Made by a program: the position numbers and the translations under genes. The notes beneath the pieces are model-generated. The model had not been told where the DNA came from. It was given only the letters and a program-made list of their open reading frames with translations, and ran no database searches. 64,000 nucleotides of DNA, taken from contig CM057471.1 of NCBI GenBank assembly GCA_030035585.1, forward strand, positions 93,249,819 to 93,313,818, read 5' to 3'. The stretch comes from Dugong dugon (Eukaryota > Chordata > Mammalia > Sirenia > Dugongidae). Below are positions 45,606-54,140 of this stretch, piece after piece (the first letter of the stretch is position 1; the number at the start of each line of letters is the position of its first letter).

Positions 45606-45928
45606 TGTTGTTGTTAGCTGCCATCCAGTTGGCTCCAACTCAGAGTGACCCCATGTACAACAGAAAAGAAACACTGCCCAGTCCTTCACCACTTCCATGA
45701 TCGTAGCACTATACGGGACAATATTCTGTTATGCTCCATAGGGCTTTCATTGGCTAATTTTTGGAAGTAGATCACCAGGCCTTTCTTCCTTGTCTGCCTT
45801 AGTCTGGGAGCTCCAATGAAACCTGTTCTCCACAGATAACCCTACTGGTATTTGAAATACCAGCATCATAGCAACATGCAAGCTCCGTAGTACAACAAAC
45901 TGACAGATGGTTGGTGAAGCCCTAGTCA
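45606..45928 (-). repeat. RTE-related repeat / long AfroSINE relative
   Basis: Begins tgttgttgttagctgccatcc and shares gtacaacagaaaagaaacactgccc with the RTE at 28364-28440, then agatcaccaggcctttcttcc with AfroSINEs. It continues into 'gtctgccttagtctgggagc...tggtatttgaaataccagcatcatagc'. It appears to be a mosaic RTE-derived family. Confidence 0.6.
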
Positions 45929-46019
45929 TCCTTTATCAGTAGCATTCAGAGGCTTTCCTGAACATCCCTCCATGTTCCTTCATCCACTCTGCACCAGTGT
46001 GGTCACACTGTCTGCAATA

Positions 46020-46115
46020 GACTTGTCTGTGAGCTCCTCAAGGGCCAGGGCCAGACAGTCCTTCTGTGGTAGCCCCCACCCCTAACACAGTGCCTAGGAG
46101 GTGCCTGATACAAAT
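46020..46115 (+). repeat. L2 3' end
   Basis: 'tctgtgagctcctcaagggccagggccagac...cccctaacacagtgcctaggaggtgcc' fits L2. Confidence 0.65.
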
Positions 46116-46605
46116 GGGAGGGAAGACTAAAGATGTGCAGACAGTAGATTACAGGGTTCAACTCTTGAGTTTCTTGACCTGAAAATCCAAAGGAGTTTCT
46201 GAGGGAAAAAACCCTTATTTCTTTCTTGACCTTGCTGGTGCAGGGAAGAGTCAAATATGCACTGAGGTTGTTGGCCCGCCTCCCCCTCTGCTCAGATGAC
46301 AGCCTCTGGCCAATTTGCGAGGAGACTTGCTGCTGAGAGGCAGACAGCAGCTCACAGAGGCCTGCCAGCTGGGCCATTTCTCCGCAGGCCTCTAAAGGGC
46401 TGGGTGAGATGGAGCATGACAGAGGGCCAGGCCCACACGGCTCTGCTCGCCGGAGGGTGCCAGAGGCGGCACGACGCCCACAGCACACTGTGGGAAGTGG
46501 AAGGAGAGCCATTCAGTCCCCAAAGGGAGAGGATAAAAGGGTAAGAGAGAAAAGGAGTAGAGGAAGTTTTGAGATTTCTTTTTCCCTCTTCTTTCTTTTC
46601 TTTGT
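46116..46605. other. GC-richer single-copy DNA
   Basis: Contains CpG-bearing sequence (ggctctgctcgccggagg, gcggcacgacgcc). The largest frame outside transposons, 169 codons on the minus strand (46003-46512), spans it. It also runs through the L2 fragment, shows no domain and is overlapped by other frames, so I do not call a gene. Might be a regulatory CpG patch. Confidence 0.4.
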
Positions 46606-46777
46606 TAATTAATAGATTTAATTTTTTAGAACAGTTTTGAATTTACAGAAAAATTGAGCAGCCCCTTTCCCCCACAATTTCCCCTACTATTAACATCTTG
46701 CATTGATGTCATACATTTGTTGTAATTAATGAACCAATACTGAGACATTGTTATTAATTAAAGCCCGTACTTTACAT

Positions 46778-46952
46778 GGGAGTCCTTGGCTGGAGCAATT
46801 AGTAGTTCAAGTTCACTCAGAGGCACTTCAGAAGAAAGGCCTGGTGATCTACTTCTGAAAATTCAGCCATTGAAAACTCTGCAGAACACAGTTCTGCTCT
46901 GACACACATGGGGTCACTATGAGTCACAATCAACTTGGTGGCAACTGGTATT
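46778..46952 (+). repeat. AfroSINE, second type, head deleted internally
   Basis: Forward copy gggagtccttggctgg...ggtgatctacttctgaaaattcagcc...tcaacttggtggcaactgg. Perfect 8-bp duplication ctttacat (46770-46777, 46953-46960). Much of the A-box region is missing. Confidence 0.88.
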
Positions 46953-47141
46953 CTTTACATTAACGTTCACTCTTTGTGTTGTGCACCGTTACAGGTTCTA
47001 GCAAATGTATGATGTCCTCTGTCCACCATTATAGCATCCTTCAGTATGATTTCACTGCCCTAAAAATTCCTGTGCTTCACTTATTCACCCCTTCCCAAAC
47101 CCCAAGTCCCTGGCAACCAATGTTTTTTTACTGTCTCTTTA

Positions 47142-47300
47142 AAACCAAACCCATTGCCAGTGAGTCAATTCCAAATCATAGTGACCCTATCAGAGGAAGT
47201 AGAACTGCCCCATAGGACTCCAGGGAGCGGCTGGCAGATTCGAACTACCAACTTTTTGGTTAGCAGCCGTAGCTCTTAATCACTGTGCCACCAGGGCTCT
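47142..47300 (-). repeat. AfroSINE (left of a SINE pair)
   Basis: Reverse copy aaaccaaacccattgccagtgagtc...ccaccagggctct. Forms a tandem pair with the next copy. Both appear to lie within one old L1, since actgtctct occurs just left of this copy (47130-47138) and just right of the next. Confidence 0.88.
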
Positions 47301-47325
47301 GTACTCTGTATATAGATGAGTATTC

Positions 47326-47523
47326 AACCAGCTTCGGCTGAGTCAACTCTGACTCATAGCGATCCTACAGGACAGAGTAGAACTGCCCCATAGGATTTCC
47401 AAGGCTGTAAATCTTTATGGAAGCAGACTGCTACATCTTTCTCCCACAGAGCGGCTGGCGGATATGAACTGCCGACGTTTTGGTTAGCAGCTGAGCTCTT
47501 AACCACTACGCCACCAGGGCTCC
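47326..47523 (-). repeat. AfroSINE, long form (right of a SINE pair)
   Basis: Reverse copy caaccagcttcggctgagtc...ggctgtaaatctttatggaagcagactgc...ccaccagggctcc. Confidence 0.9.
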
Positions 47524-47545
47524 ACTGTCTCTATAGTTTTGTCTG

Positions 47546-48324
47546 AAGTTTTGTTTTTGTTTTTGTTTTCAGAACCTACCCTCAAGTAATCTGTAAGTAC
47601 CTGGAACCCACTGGTTGGAAATGGAGGCTGAGGCACCAGTGTCCAGCTCTTTTTGCTTTTCCTTTTCTTTCTTTCATTTTTTTTCCTCATATAATAACAA
47701 CTTCCTCCAATTCCTGTAAATAATTGCTAAAATGACTTTTCTTTTCAGAAGCATTTTGAAGAGACCAATCCAAAAGGCAGTTTTCTTCAATAACTGATTC
47801 CTGCTACTGAGTAGGATTTCTACAAGATTTTTCTTCCTAAAGCGAGAGGCTGTCTTTAATACTACTTCATAGAAACCCTACTAGCTTCCTGCAAATCACC
47901 ATGTTACCTCAGCTTTTCCTTTTTCCTTGGCTGCCTTTTCTTTTATGAACTCGTGTGGAAACAGTGCCCAAAGTATGGATAACTAGTTGCAAGCAGGTTA
48001 GTGTCTAAAAATAAGAGCCAATAAACATAATTCAAGGCAAATGGATGAAAGTTTCTTTCCTCCTAGAAAACATTTTGATGAATAAAGGTCTCCGTGTCTA
48101 CCATCATCTGTCTTGCATCCCCTGTGCTCTCTTGTCCACTTGGCTAGGCTTCCTTCTTCATACTGCCTGCCTTGATGGCCAAGTCTATATGTAATGAATC
48201 AAGATGGAAGAAGGAGCGTAGGATATGGATAAAGCAAAGTTCCATAGTGCTACAGAAAGAGGCAATGCTTGTGCAAATACTCGTTGTTCTCAGCTCCTCT
48301 GATCCAGCGCTTGAAAAAGAGATC
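47546..48324. other. Unassigned intergenic DNA
   Basis: No gene or clear repeat. Short minus frames at 47499-47690 and 48144-48326 are not supported. Confidence 0.5.
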
Positions 48325-48528
48325 AAACCAAATCAGTTACCACCAAGGTGATTCTGACTCGTAGCAACCCCATGTGTTTCAGAGTAGAACTGTGCTCCAT
48401 AGGGTTTTCAGTGTCTGATTTTTCAAAAGTAGATCATCAGGCCTTTCTTCCAACCTGCCTCTGGGTGAGCTTGAACCACCAACCTTTTGGTTAATAGCCG
48501 AGTATGTTAACCATTTGCACTACTTTTG
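48325..48528 (-). repeat. AfroSINE, second type
   Basis: Reverse copy aaaccaaatcagttaccacc...cagagtagaactgtgctccatagggttttc...gttaatagccgagtatgttaacc. Confidence 0.88.
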
Positions 48529-49097
48529 AGAAAGAGAAGATGAATAAAATTCCTATCAGGTGTGCCAACCATGAAAAACCAAGTGTCTTATTCTAGTGTC
48601 TGGAATGTGAGCAATTCTCTAAGTGGCACTCCCATGCACTTTATGAATGTTAACAATTTTCTAATCACTGTTATGTTGTTTGCTTAATGGCTTCTATTAA
48701 CACAATGACAAGTTTTGCAATGATACCCTGCATTTGTTTGGTGCCTCTTGGTATTTCCATCTCATAGCAGTGATGAAAAGAATCTCATACATTTCTTGAT
48801 ATTTTGAGGTAATTATTCTCGATAGCTATAATACAACTGACGTGACCCCAAGGGAAATCCTATTAATGGTGACAACCTGATATCTCTATATTTGCTACTG
48901 TTTGAGCACAGAAACAAGAATACTGCTTCATAAGTCTACATTAATGCAAAGTTCACAAAGTGGCATTGAAAATCAAGTTGTTTATACAAGAGACATGTAG
49001 AATCAAGCTCTGTGTCACCCCTGAAACAATTGGCAATATTTGATAATATACTCAAACCACTCAATTGGCTGAATGAAAAACAATGGAAGGTGTTGCT
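48529..49097. other. Unassigned intergenic DNA
   Basis: Nothing recognised. Confidence 0.5.
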
Positions 49098-49893
49098 ATT
49101 GTTGTTTAACCCACTGCTTGCTGTGGAGTTAATTATAACTCATAGTGACCCCACATATGTCAGAGTAGAACTATGCTCTATAGGGTTTTCGATGGGTGAT
49201 TTTTTGGAAGTAGATTGCCAGGTCTTTCTTCTGAGGTGCCACTCCATGGACTTCAACTGCCAACCTTTCAGTTAGCGGTCAAGCGCATTAACTATTTATA
49301 CCACTTCTCTTAGTTATCTAGTGCTGCTGTAACAGAAACACCACAAGCAGATGGCTTTAACAAACATAAACTTATTCTCTCACAGTTTAGGATGCTAGAA
49401 GTCCAAATTCAAGGCCCCAGTTCTAGGGGAAGGATTTCTCTCACTGTCAGCTCTGGGGGAAGGTCCTTGTCATCAATATTCCCCTGGTCTAGGAGCATCT
49501 CAGCTCAGAGACCCCAGGTCCAAAGGACGCGCTTTGCTCCTGGCACTTCTTTGTTGGTGGTAGGAGGTCCTTCTCTCTCTGCTCTGCTTCTCTCTTCCTT
49601 TATCTCTTGCAAAATAAAAGGTGATGCAGGCCACACCCCAGGGAGTCTCCCTTTATGTAGGATCAGGGCTGTGACCTGAGTAACGGTGTTGCATCCCACC
49701 CTAATCCTCTTTAACATAAACTAATCTTGCCTCATTAACCACAGGCAGAGATTAGGGTTTACAACACAGAGGAAAATTACATCAGATCACAAAATGGAGG
49801 ACGGCCACGCAACACTGGGAATCATGGCCTAGCTAAGTTGACACATATTTTTGGGGGACACAATTCAATCCATAACACCACCTAAGGATTCCC
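49098..49893 (-). repeat. AfroSINE (second type) split by an LTR
   Basis: Left part 49098-49305 (attgttgtttaacccactgc...cattaactatttataccact) and right part 49878-49893 (ccacctaaggattccc) join into the normal head end (caccacc..aggactcc) when the LTR is removed. Confidence 0.85.
49306..49877 (-). mobile_element. Solo LTR, MaLR-type, inside an AfroSINE
   Basis: Reverse copy of the family at 14249 and 17341. At its right end caattcaatccataaca is the reverse of tgttatggattgaattg. At its left end tctcttagttatctagtgctgctgtaacag mirrors the usual gcactagat.actaagaca, with the terminal base pair changed. Target duplication ccact / ccacc (49301-49305, 49878-49882). Confidence 0.87.
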
Positions 49894-50099
49894 TGTTGTT
49901 GTTTAGCCTCATTTATAGCTCCCTTCCCCTCCTCTAAAAAAGATTTTTCTCAAATATTTTAACAAGTGGAGTTGGCTAAAGACTGTACTTCACAATCTAA
50001 CAAATACAAATAGCAATGATACACTGCAAATTTATCCTATTTTAGATCATTTTCCACTCTTAACTTTCCTTGCTATTGATGATACTGATAATAATTAGT

Positions 50100-50230
50100 T
50101 TTAGGAAATTATATATCATAACATTAATCCTCATAGAACACTATGAAGTGAGTGTAATTACAACAATTGAAAGGCGGGGAACACAGAAAAAAAGAGGTTT
50201 AGAAAGAGGTTAGAGATGGAATGTGTTGAA
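50100..50230 (-). repeat. MIR-like fragment, reverse
   Basis: 'aatcctcatagaacactatgaagtgagtg...gaggtttagaaagaggtta' fits reversed MIR. Confidence 0.5.
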
Positions 50231-50509
50231 GTTCACTTGCACCAGCCCGCAAGAGCCAATGTGGTATCTCCTGTGTGGTCAGTGACATCACATTGCTAGC
50301 TTGAAATTGGTCATGGTGAGAGTATTTACACCATGAAAATTGGCAAATGCTATAAATCAGAGTTTGGTTGGTTGTTTGTTCGCCCTTCTTCCCCTTCCTC
50401 CCAAAAGAGCTGGTTGTTAAACATTGACCACTGCACCACTGGTTAGCAAAACTAATAAGTCGCTGAGTTGAGATTTGAATTCTACTTTAACTCCAAGATG
50501 AGTGGAAAC

Positions 50510-50670
50510 CACTGGTCAGAATTCAGGATTGTTTTGCTCTAGTTTTAGCTTTGCCGTAACACCCAATGTCCTTAGGCAAATCCCTTCATGTGTCTGCCCT
50601 GCATTTCCTCATCTATAACATGCAGCATTGTGAATCTGTAAATAGTGAATAAAAGCACAAGAATTACATA
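50510..50670 (+). repeat. MIR-like fragment
   Basis: 'ctctagttttagctttgccgtaac...ccttaggcaaatcccttcatg...tgcatttcctcatctataac'. Confidence 0.5.
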
Positions 50671-50846
50671 AAGGTACTATCAGTATGTTCTTATTTGGTA
50701 AGAGCAAGGATTCTGAGCTTCGATAACCCCCACACACACATTGGCCAGAATTGAATCCCAGTCTCCTCCATAAAAGAGGGGAATTCTATCACTAAACCAC
50801 CACTGCTCCCTCCTCCTTATCACTCCTTCTTAATCCCTCCACCTTA

Positions 50847-51385
50847 GGTAAGGTTCTTCCAGAAACAGACTCTGAGACAAGGATTTGAGTGCAAGTGGTT
50901 TATTATGGATGTGGAAAGCAGGACAAGGAAAGGGAAGAAGACAAGCAAAACTGTGATTTTAGGAGAAATCTCATGGGAGCTCAGGAGCATACATTACATC
51001 ACAGAGTTTTTCTGGCTTCAAATCAAGGGATCTGGGCTTTTGTGCCTCCCACTACTCAGCCATTGGCTCTCAGGGAGGGGTAATTAAAAAGCTCCCAGGC
51101 ACTTTGGGCTTTCTGAGTAGGGGAGATGGCTCCAGTGCCCACCTTTGAAACTCACAGGTGCCAGCCAGTAGCAGCAAAGCCTGGAGGAGTGGGGAGATGG
51201 GTGCCCAGAGCTGGAAAAAGGGGTGCACCCAAAAGTTTCACCATACTTCCATACATTGTGCTTTGCTGAGAACCCTACTTCATACAGGCTGGCTGAGGGA
51301 AATGTGGCTTTTTCTCAGAAAACCCGAGATGTTTTACCTAGTTTCTTCCTGGTATAATGACAGCATATCAGGCAACTAGCCACCA
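50847..51385 (-). mobile_element. LTR-like element, reverse
   Basis: Opens 'taaggttcttccagaaacagactctgagacaaggatttgagtgcaagtggtttatt', the reverse of an LTR 3' end with an AATAAA-like site. Same family as 39990-40400. Short frames inside (60-64 codons) are chance. Confidence 0.5.
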
Positions 51386-51390
51386 CACCA

Positions 51391-51592
51391 CCTGTTGCTG
51401 TTGAGTCAGTTGTGATTCATAGTGACCCCAGGTGTGTCAGAGTAGAACTGTGCTCCATAAGGTTTTCAGTGGCTGATGGTTGGGAGGAGATGGCCAGGCC
51501 TTTCTTCTGAGGTGCCTCTGGGTGAAATCAAACCTCCAACCTCTTGGTTAGCAGCTGAACATATTAACCATTTGCCCCACCCAGGAACTCCT
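51391..51592 (-). repeat. AfroSINE, second type
   Basis: Reverse copy acctgttgctgttgagtcag...ggccaggcctttcttctgaggtgcctctggg...ccacccaggaactcc. Confidence 0.9.
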
Positions 51593-51665
51593 AAGGAACT
51601 GGAGTTCTCTGGAAATCTGGAAAGTAGGAAACAGTCCCTCCAGATGGAGGCATCCAACCTTTTTC

Positions 51666-51676
51666 ACATACACACA

Positions 51677-51722
<46 letters not shown>
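51666..51722. repeat. (CA)n microsatellite
   Basis: About 55 bp CA repeat with one caaa interruption. Confidence 0.97.
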
Positions 51723-51724
<2 letters not shown>

Positions 51725-51953
51725 TCGAGAGAAAGAGAAAACACAAGTGTTGGACACCACAGCTAGGGATCAGCTACTCCAAAGGAGAGGACCACTCTGA
51801 AAGGAGGTACAGAATGTTCCACCACCACAGTGAGCATCAGAATATGGAGTTTTTCACATTATGACATAAATCACATTAGCTGACATCTTTTCTTTATACA
51901 TTCCTCCCTACCCCAAATAAGAATAAAAGGTACATGACCAGTATACTTGAATA

Positions 51954-52089
51954 TTAAAAAAAACCAAACCAAACGCATTGCCATTGAGTTGACTCTGACT
52001 CACAGAGATCCTATGGGACAGAGTAGAACTGCCCCATAGGATTTCCAAGGAAGGGCTGGCGGATTCAAACTGCAGAGCTTCTGGTTAGC
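51954..52089 (-). repeat. AfroSINE, head-truncated, with target duplication
   Basis: Reverse copy aaaccaaaccaaacgcattgcc...gcagagcttctggttagc, lacking the outer head. Flanks atacttgaatat / atacatgaatat (51942-51953, 52090-52101). Confidence 0.88.
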
Positions 52090-52101
52090 ATACATGAATA
52101 T

Positions 52102-52615
52102 AAGGAAGTTTACATCACTCTTTTAGTCTGTTCAGCAAAGAGATGGTGCCAGGTTTCTTAAAAGGAGTTCAGGCTAAGTAAAATTCAAAACTCTCCCTTT
52201 AACCATACAAGTCATCCATGACACAGGAAACCATGACATATTCAGAAATGTCTTTATAATGGCTGCATTATTTCCATGAAATTCTAGCATGCTGTGGAAC
52301 TTGACATGCTTCACATCACTGCACTTACGCTAAAAGTCCACATATAATGTAAGGATTATTATCCCAATGTATTCACTGGAAGACTGAGTCACCAATTCAG
52401 TGACAGATCCATTAGAGTAGATATACCACTCTATGCTTTGAAATAATACCTCACTGCATACAGACTAAAGTTGAGTATGAATTGTTTGAGAACTTTCTTT
52501 GTGTTGCATCTAAATAGCAACTCCCCAAATAGGGCTCATCAGTGTAAAAAAATCACTAGTTTTGTTTTTTATCCCCTATATCACGCAAGCCCATATATTT
52601 TTTTAAATGGGTCTT
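52102..52615. other. Unassigned intergenic DNA
   Basis: Left flank of the full-length L1. A MIR-like trace near 52330-52420 is weak. Confidence 0.45.
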
Positions 52616-52632
52616 CCAAATTTACTCTTTTT
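52616..52632. repeat. L1 target-site duplication, left copy
   Basis: The 17-bp repeat ccaaatttactcttttt is identical at 61145-61161. The site is T-rich next to attttaaaa on the far side, which suits L1 endonuclease nicking at TTTT/A. Confidence 0.93.
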
Positions 52633-52643
52633 TTTTTTTTTTT

Positions 52644-53410
52644 AATATATATTTTATTGTACTTCAGGTGAAAGCTTACAGAGCAAATAGTTTCTCATGA
52701 AATAGTAGTGCACATGTTGTTTTTTGACATTGGTTAACAACCCCACAACGTATTAAGCCTCTAAATTCTCAACCTTTTTTTTTTGATGAAAATTACAGAT
52801 GGCCAAAGATACACCGTTTCAAAAATTTCTACATTCACAGTTCAGTGACAGTGACTACGCTCTTCCAACTGTGCTGTTATTCTCACTTAAGATGAAGGCT
52901 TACAGAACAAAATAGTTTTTCATTTAACAGTTACTACACATGTTGCCCTATGACCATGGTTAACAATCTCACAGCACATCAAGAATATCCTTACTCCACC
53001 TTGTGTTCCCTATCACCAGGGGGCTTCCTTGTCCCCTTCTGTCTTCTGGACCTTGTCAGTGGACTATTGTACCTCTTTACTCTCATTTGTTTATTTATTT
53101 ATTTATTTATTTTTATTTTATTTAAACACCATTTCAAAACTTTTTACTTACACATTTAAGTGATATTGACTATGCTCTTCCAATTGTGCTGCCATTCTCG
53201 CCCAAGATGAAGGCTTACAGGACAAAACAGCCTCCCATTTAATAGTTACTACAAATGTTGCCCTATAGCAGTGGTCAACAATCTCACAATACATTGACAG
53301 TGTCCTTATTCAATTTGTGTTCCTTATCATCAGTTTCCTACTCTCCCTCTGCCTTCTGGCCCTTGTCACTGGACTCCTGTACATCGTTAGTCCCATTTAG
53401 TTTTACTGGG
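52644..53410 (-). repeat. Tandem segment in the L1 3' UTR (two full copies plus one partial)
   Basis: Units at about 53091-53410 and 52773-53090 share 'gctcttccaactgtgctgttattctcacttaagatgaaggcttacag', 'catgttgccctatgaccatggttaacaatctcacagcac' and 'cttctggaccttgtcagtggac'. Spacing is about 315 bp. A third partial copy, 52644-52772, starts at gtgaaagcttacagagcaaatag. The related L1 at 25458 has one unit only. Confidence 0.82.
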
Positions 53411-53533
53411 GTGTCCATTCCCAGGCTTAACATCGAACCTTGAAGGTAACTTCACCTCTGAGCTGAAAGGGTGTCTGGGGGCCACACTCTCGAGGTTTCT
53501 CTAGTATTCTTTAGGCCAGTATATCTGGTCTTC

Positions 53534-53557
53534 TTTTTTTTTTTTTTTTTTTTTTTT
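53534..53557 (-). repeat. Internal A24 run in the L1 3' UTR (sense)
   Basis: Plus-strand T24. In sense direction it lies upstream of the tandem 3' UTR units, so an internal poly(A)-like tract precedes the duplicated tail. Confidence 0.9.
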
Positions 53558-53703
53558 GGGAGTTAAAATTATGCTCTACATCCTACTCCAGCTCTGCCCA
53601 GAACCCTCTGTTGTGATCCTGGTCAGAGGAGTCATTGGTGGTAGCCGGGCACCATCCAGCTGTACTGGGCTCAGTCCCGTGGAGGCCTTGGTAGCTGTGG
53701 ACC

Positions 53704-53722
53704 ATTAGTCCTTCGGACTAAT
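53704..53722 (-). other. Perfect stem-loop in the L1 3' UTR
   Basis: attagtcc-ttc-ggactaat: an 8-bp perfect stem with a 3-base loop. The homologous region of the truncated L1 (about 26025-26050) lacks the inverted repeat. Confidence 0.8.
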
Positions 53723-54070
53723 CTTTTCCTTGTATCCTGTTCTCTTCGTTCTCCCTTGTTCCCGAAGGGATGAGATCAGTGGAGTATCTTAGATGGCCGC
53801 TCATAGGCTTTTAAGACCCCAGACACTACTCACCAAGGTAGAATGTAGAGCATTATCTTTATAAGTAGTGTCATGCCAATTGAGCTAGATGTTCCCCGAG
53901 ATCATGGTCCCCAGAGCCCTCCGTCCAACAACTCAGTCCCTCGGGGGGTTTGGATGTGTCTATAGGGCCTCCATGACCTTTCCTTGTGCAGGTTGTGTTA
54001 GTTTCCCCTGTACTATGTACTATCTCATCTCTCAACCAAGTTACTACTTACCTATTACCTATTTAGTATT

Positions 54071-54083
54071 CCCCCCCCCCCCC
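54071..54083 (-). other. G13 run in the L1 3' UTR (sense)
   Basis: Plus-strand C13. Just after the ORF2 stop in sense direction. L1 3' UTRs in other mammals carry G-rich polypurine tracts that can form quadruplexes; here it is one long run. Confidence 0.85.
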
Positions 54084-54140
54084 ATCCCTGGTAACCAACA
54101 AGGATTGTTACATTTTGCATGTGAATTTTTTCATGGGTTT

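Larger units (their letters stand above)
46606..47545 (-). mobile_element. Old L1 3' UTR, reverse, broken by three SINEs
   Basis: Pieces 46606-46777, 46953-47141 and a short resumption after 47523 (actgtctctatagttttg). They align in order with 2290-2700: 'agaacagttttgaatttacagaaaaattgagc', 'tcttgcattgatgtcatacatttg', 'ttcactgccctaaaaattcctgtg', 'actgtctct.tatagttttg'. Confidence 0.75.

Noticed and set aside
46003..46512. 169-codon minus frame as a gene
   Set aside because: It runs through an L2 fragment, has no recognisable domain and overlaps other frames of similar size in GC-richer DNA.
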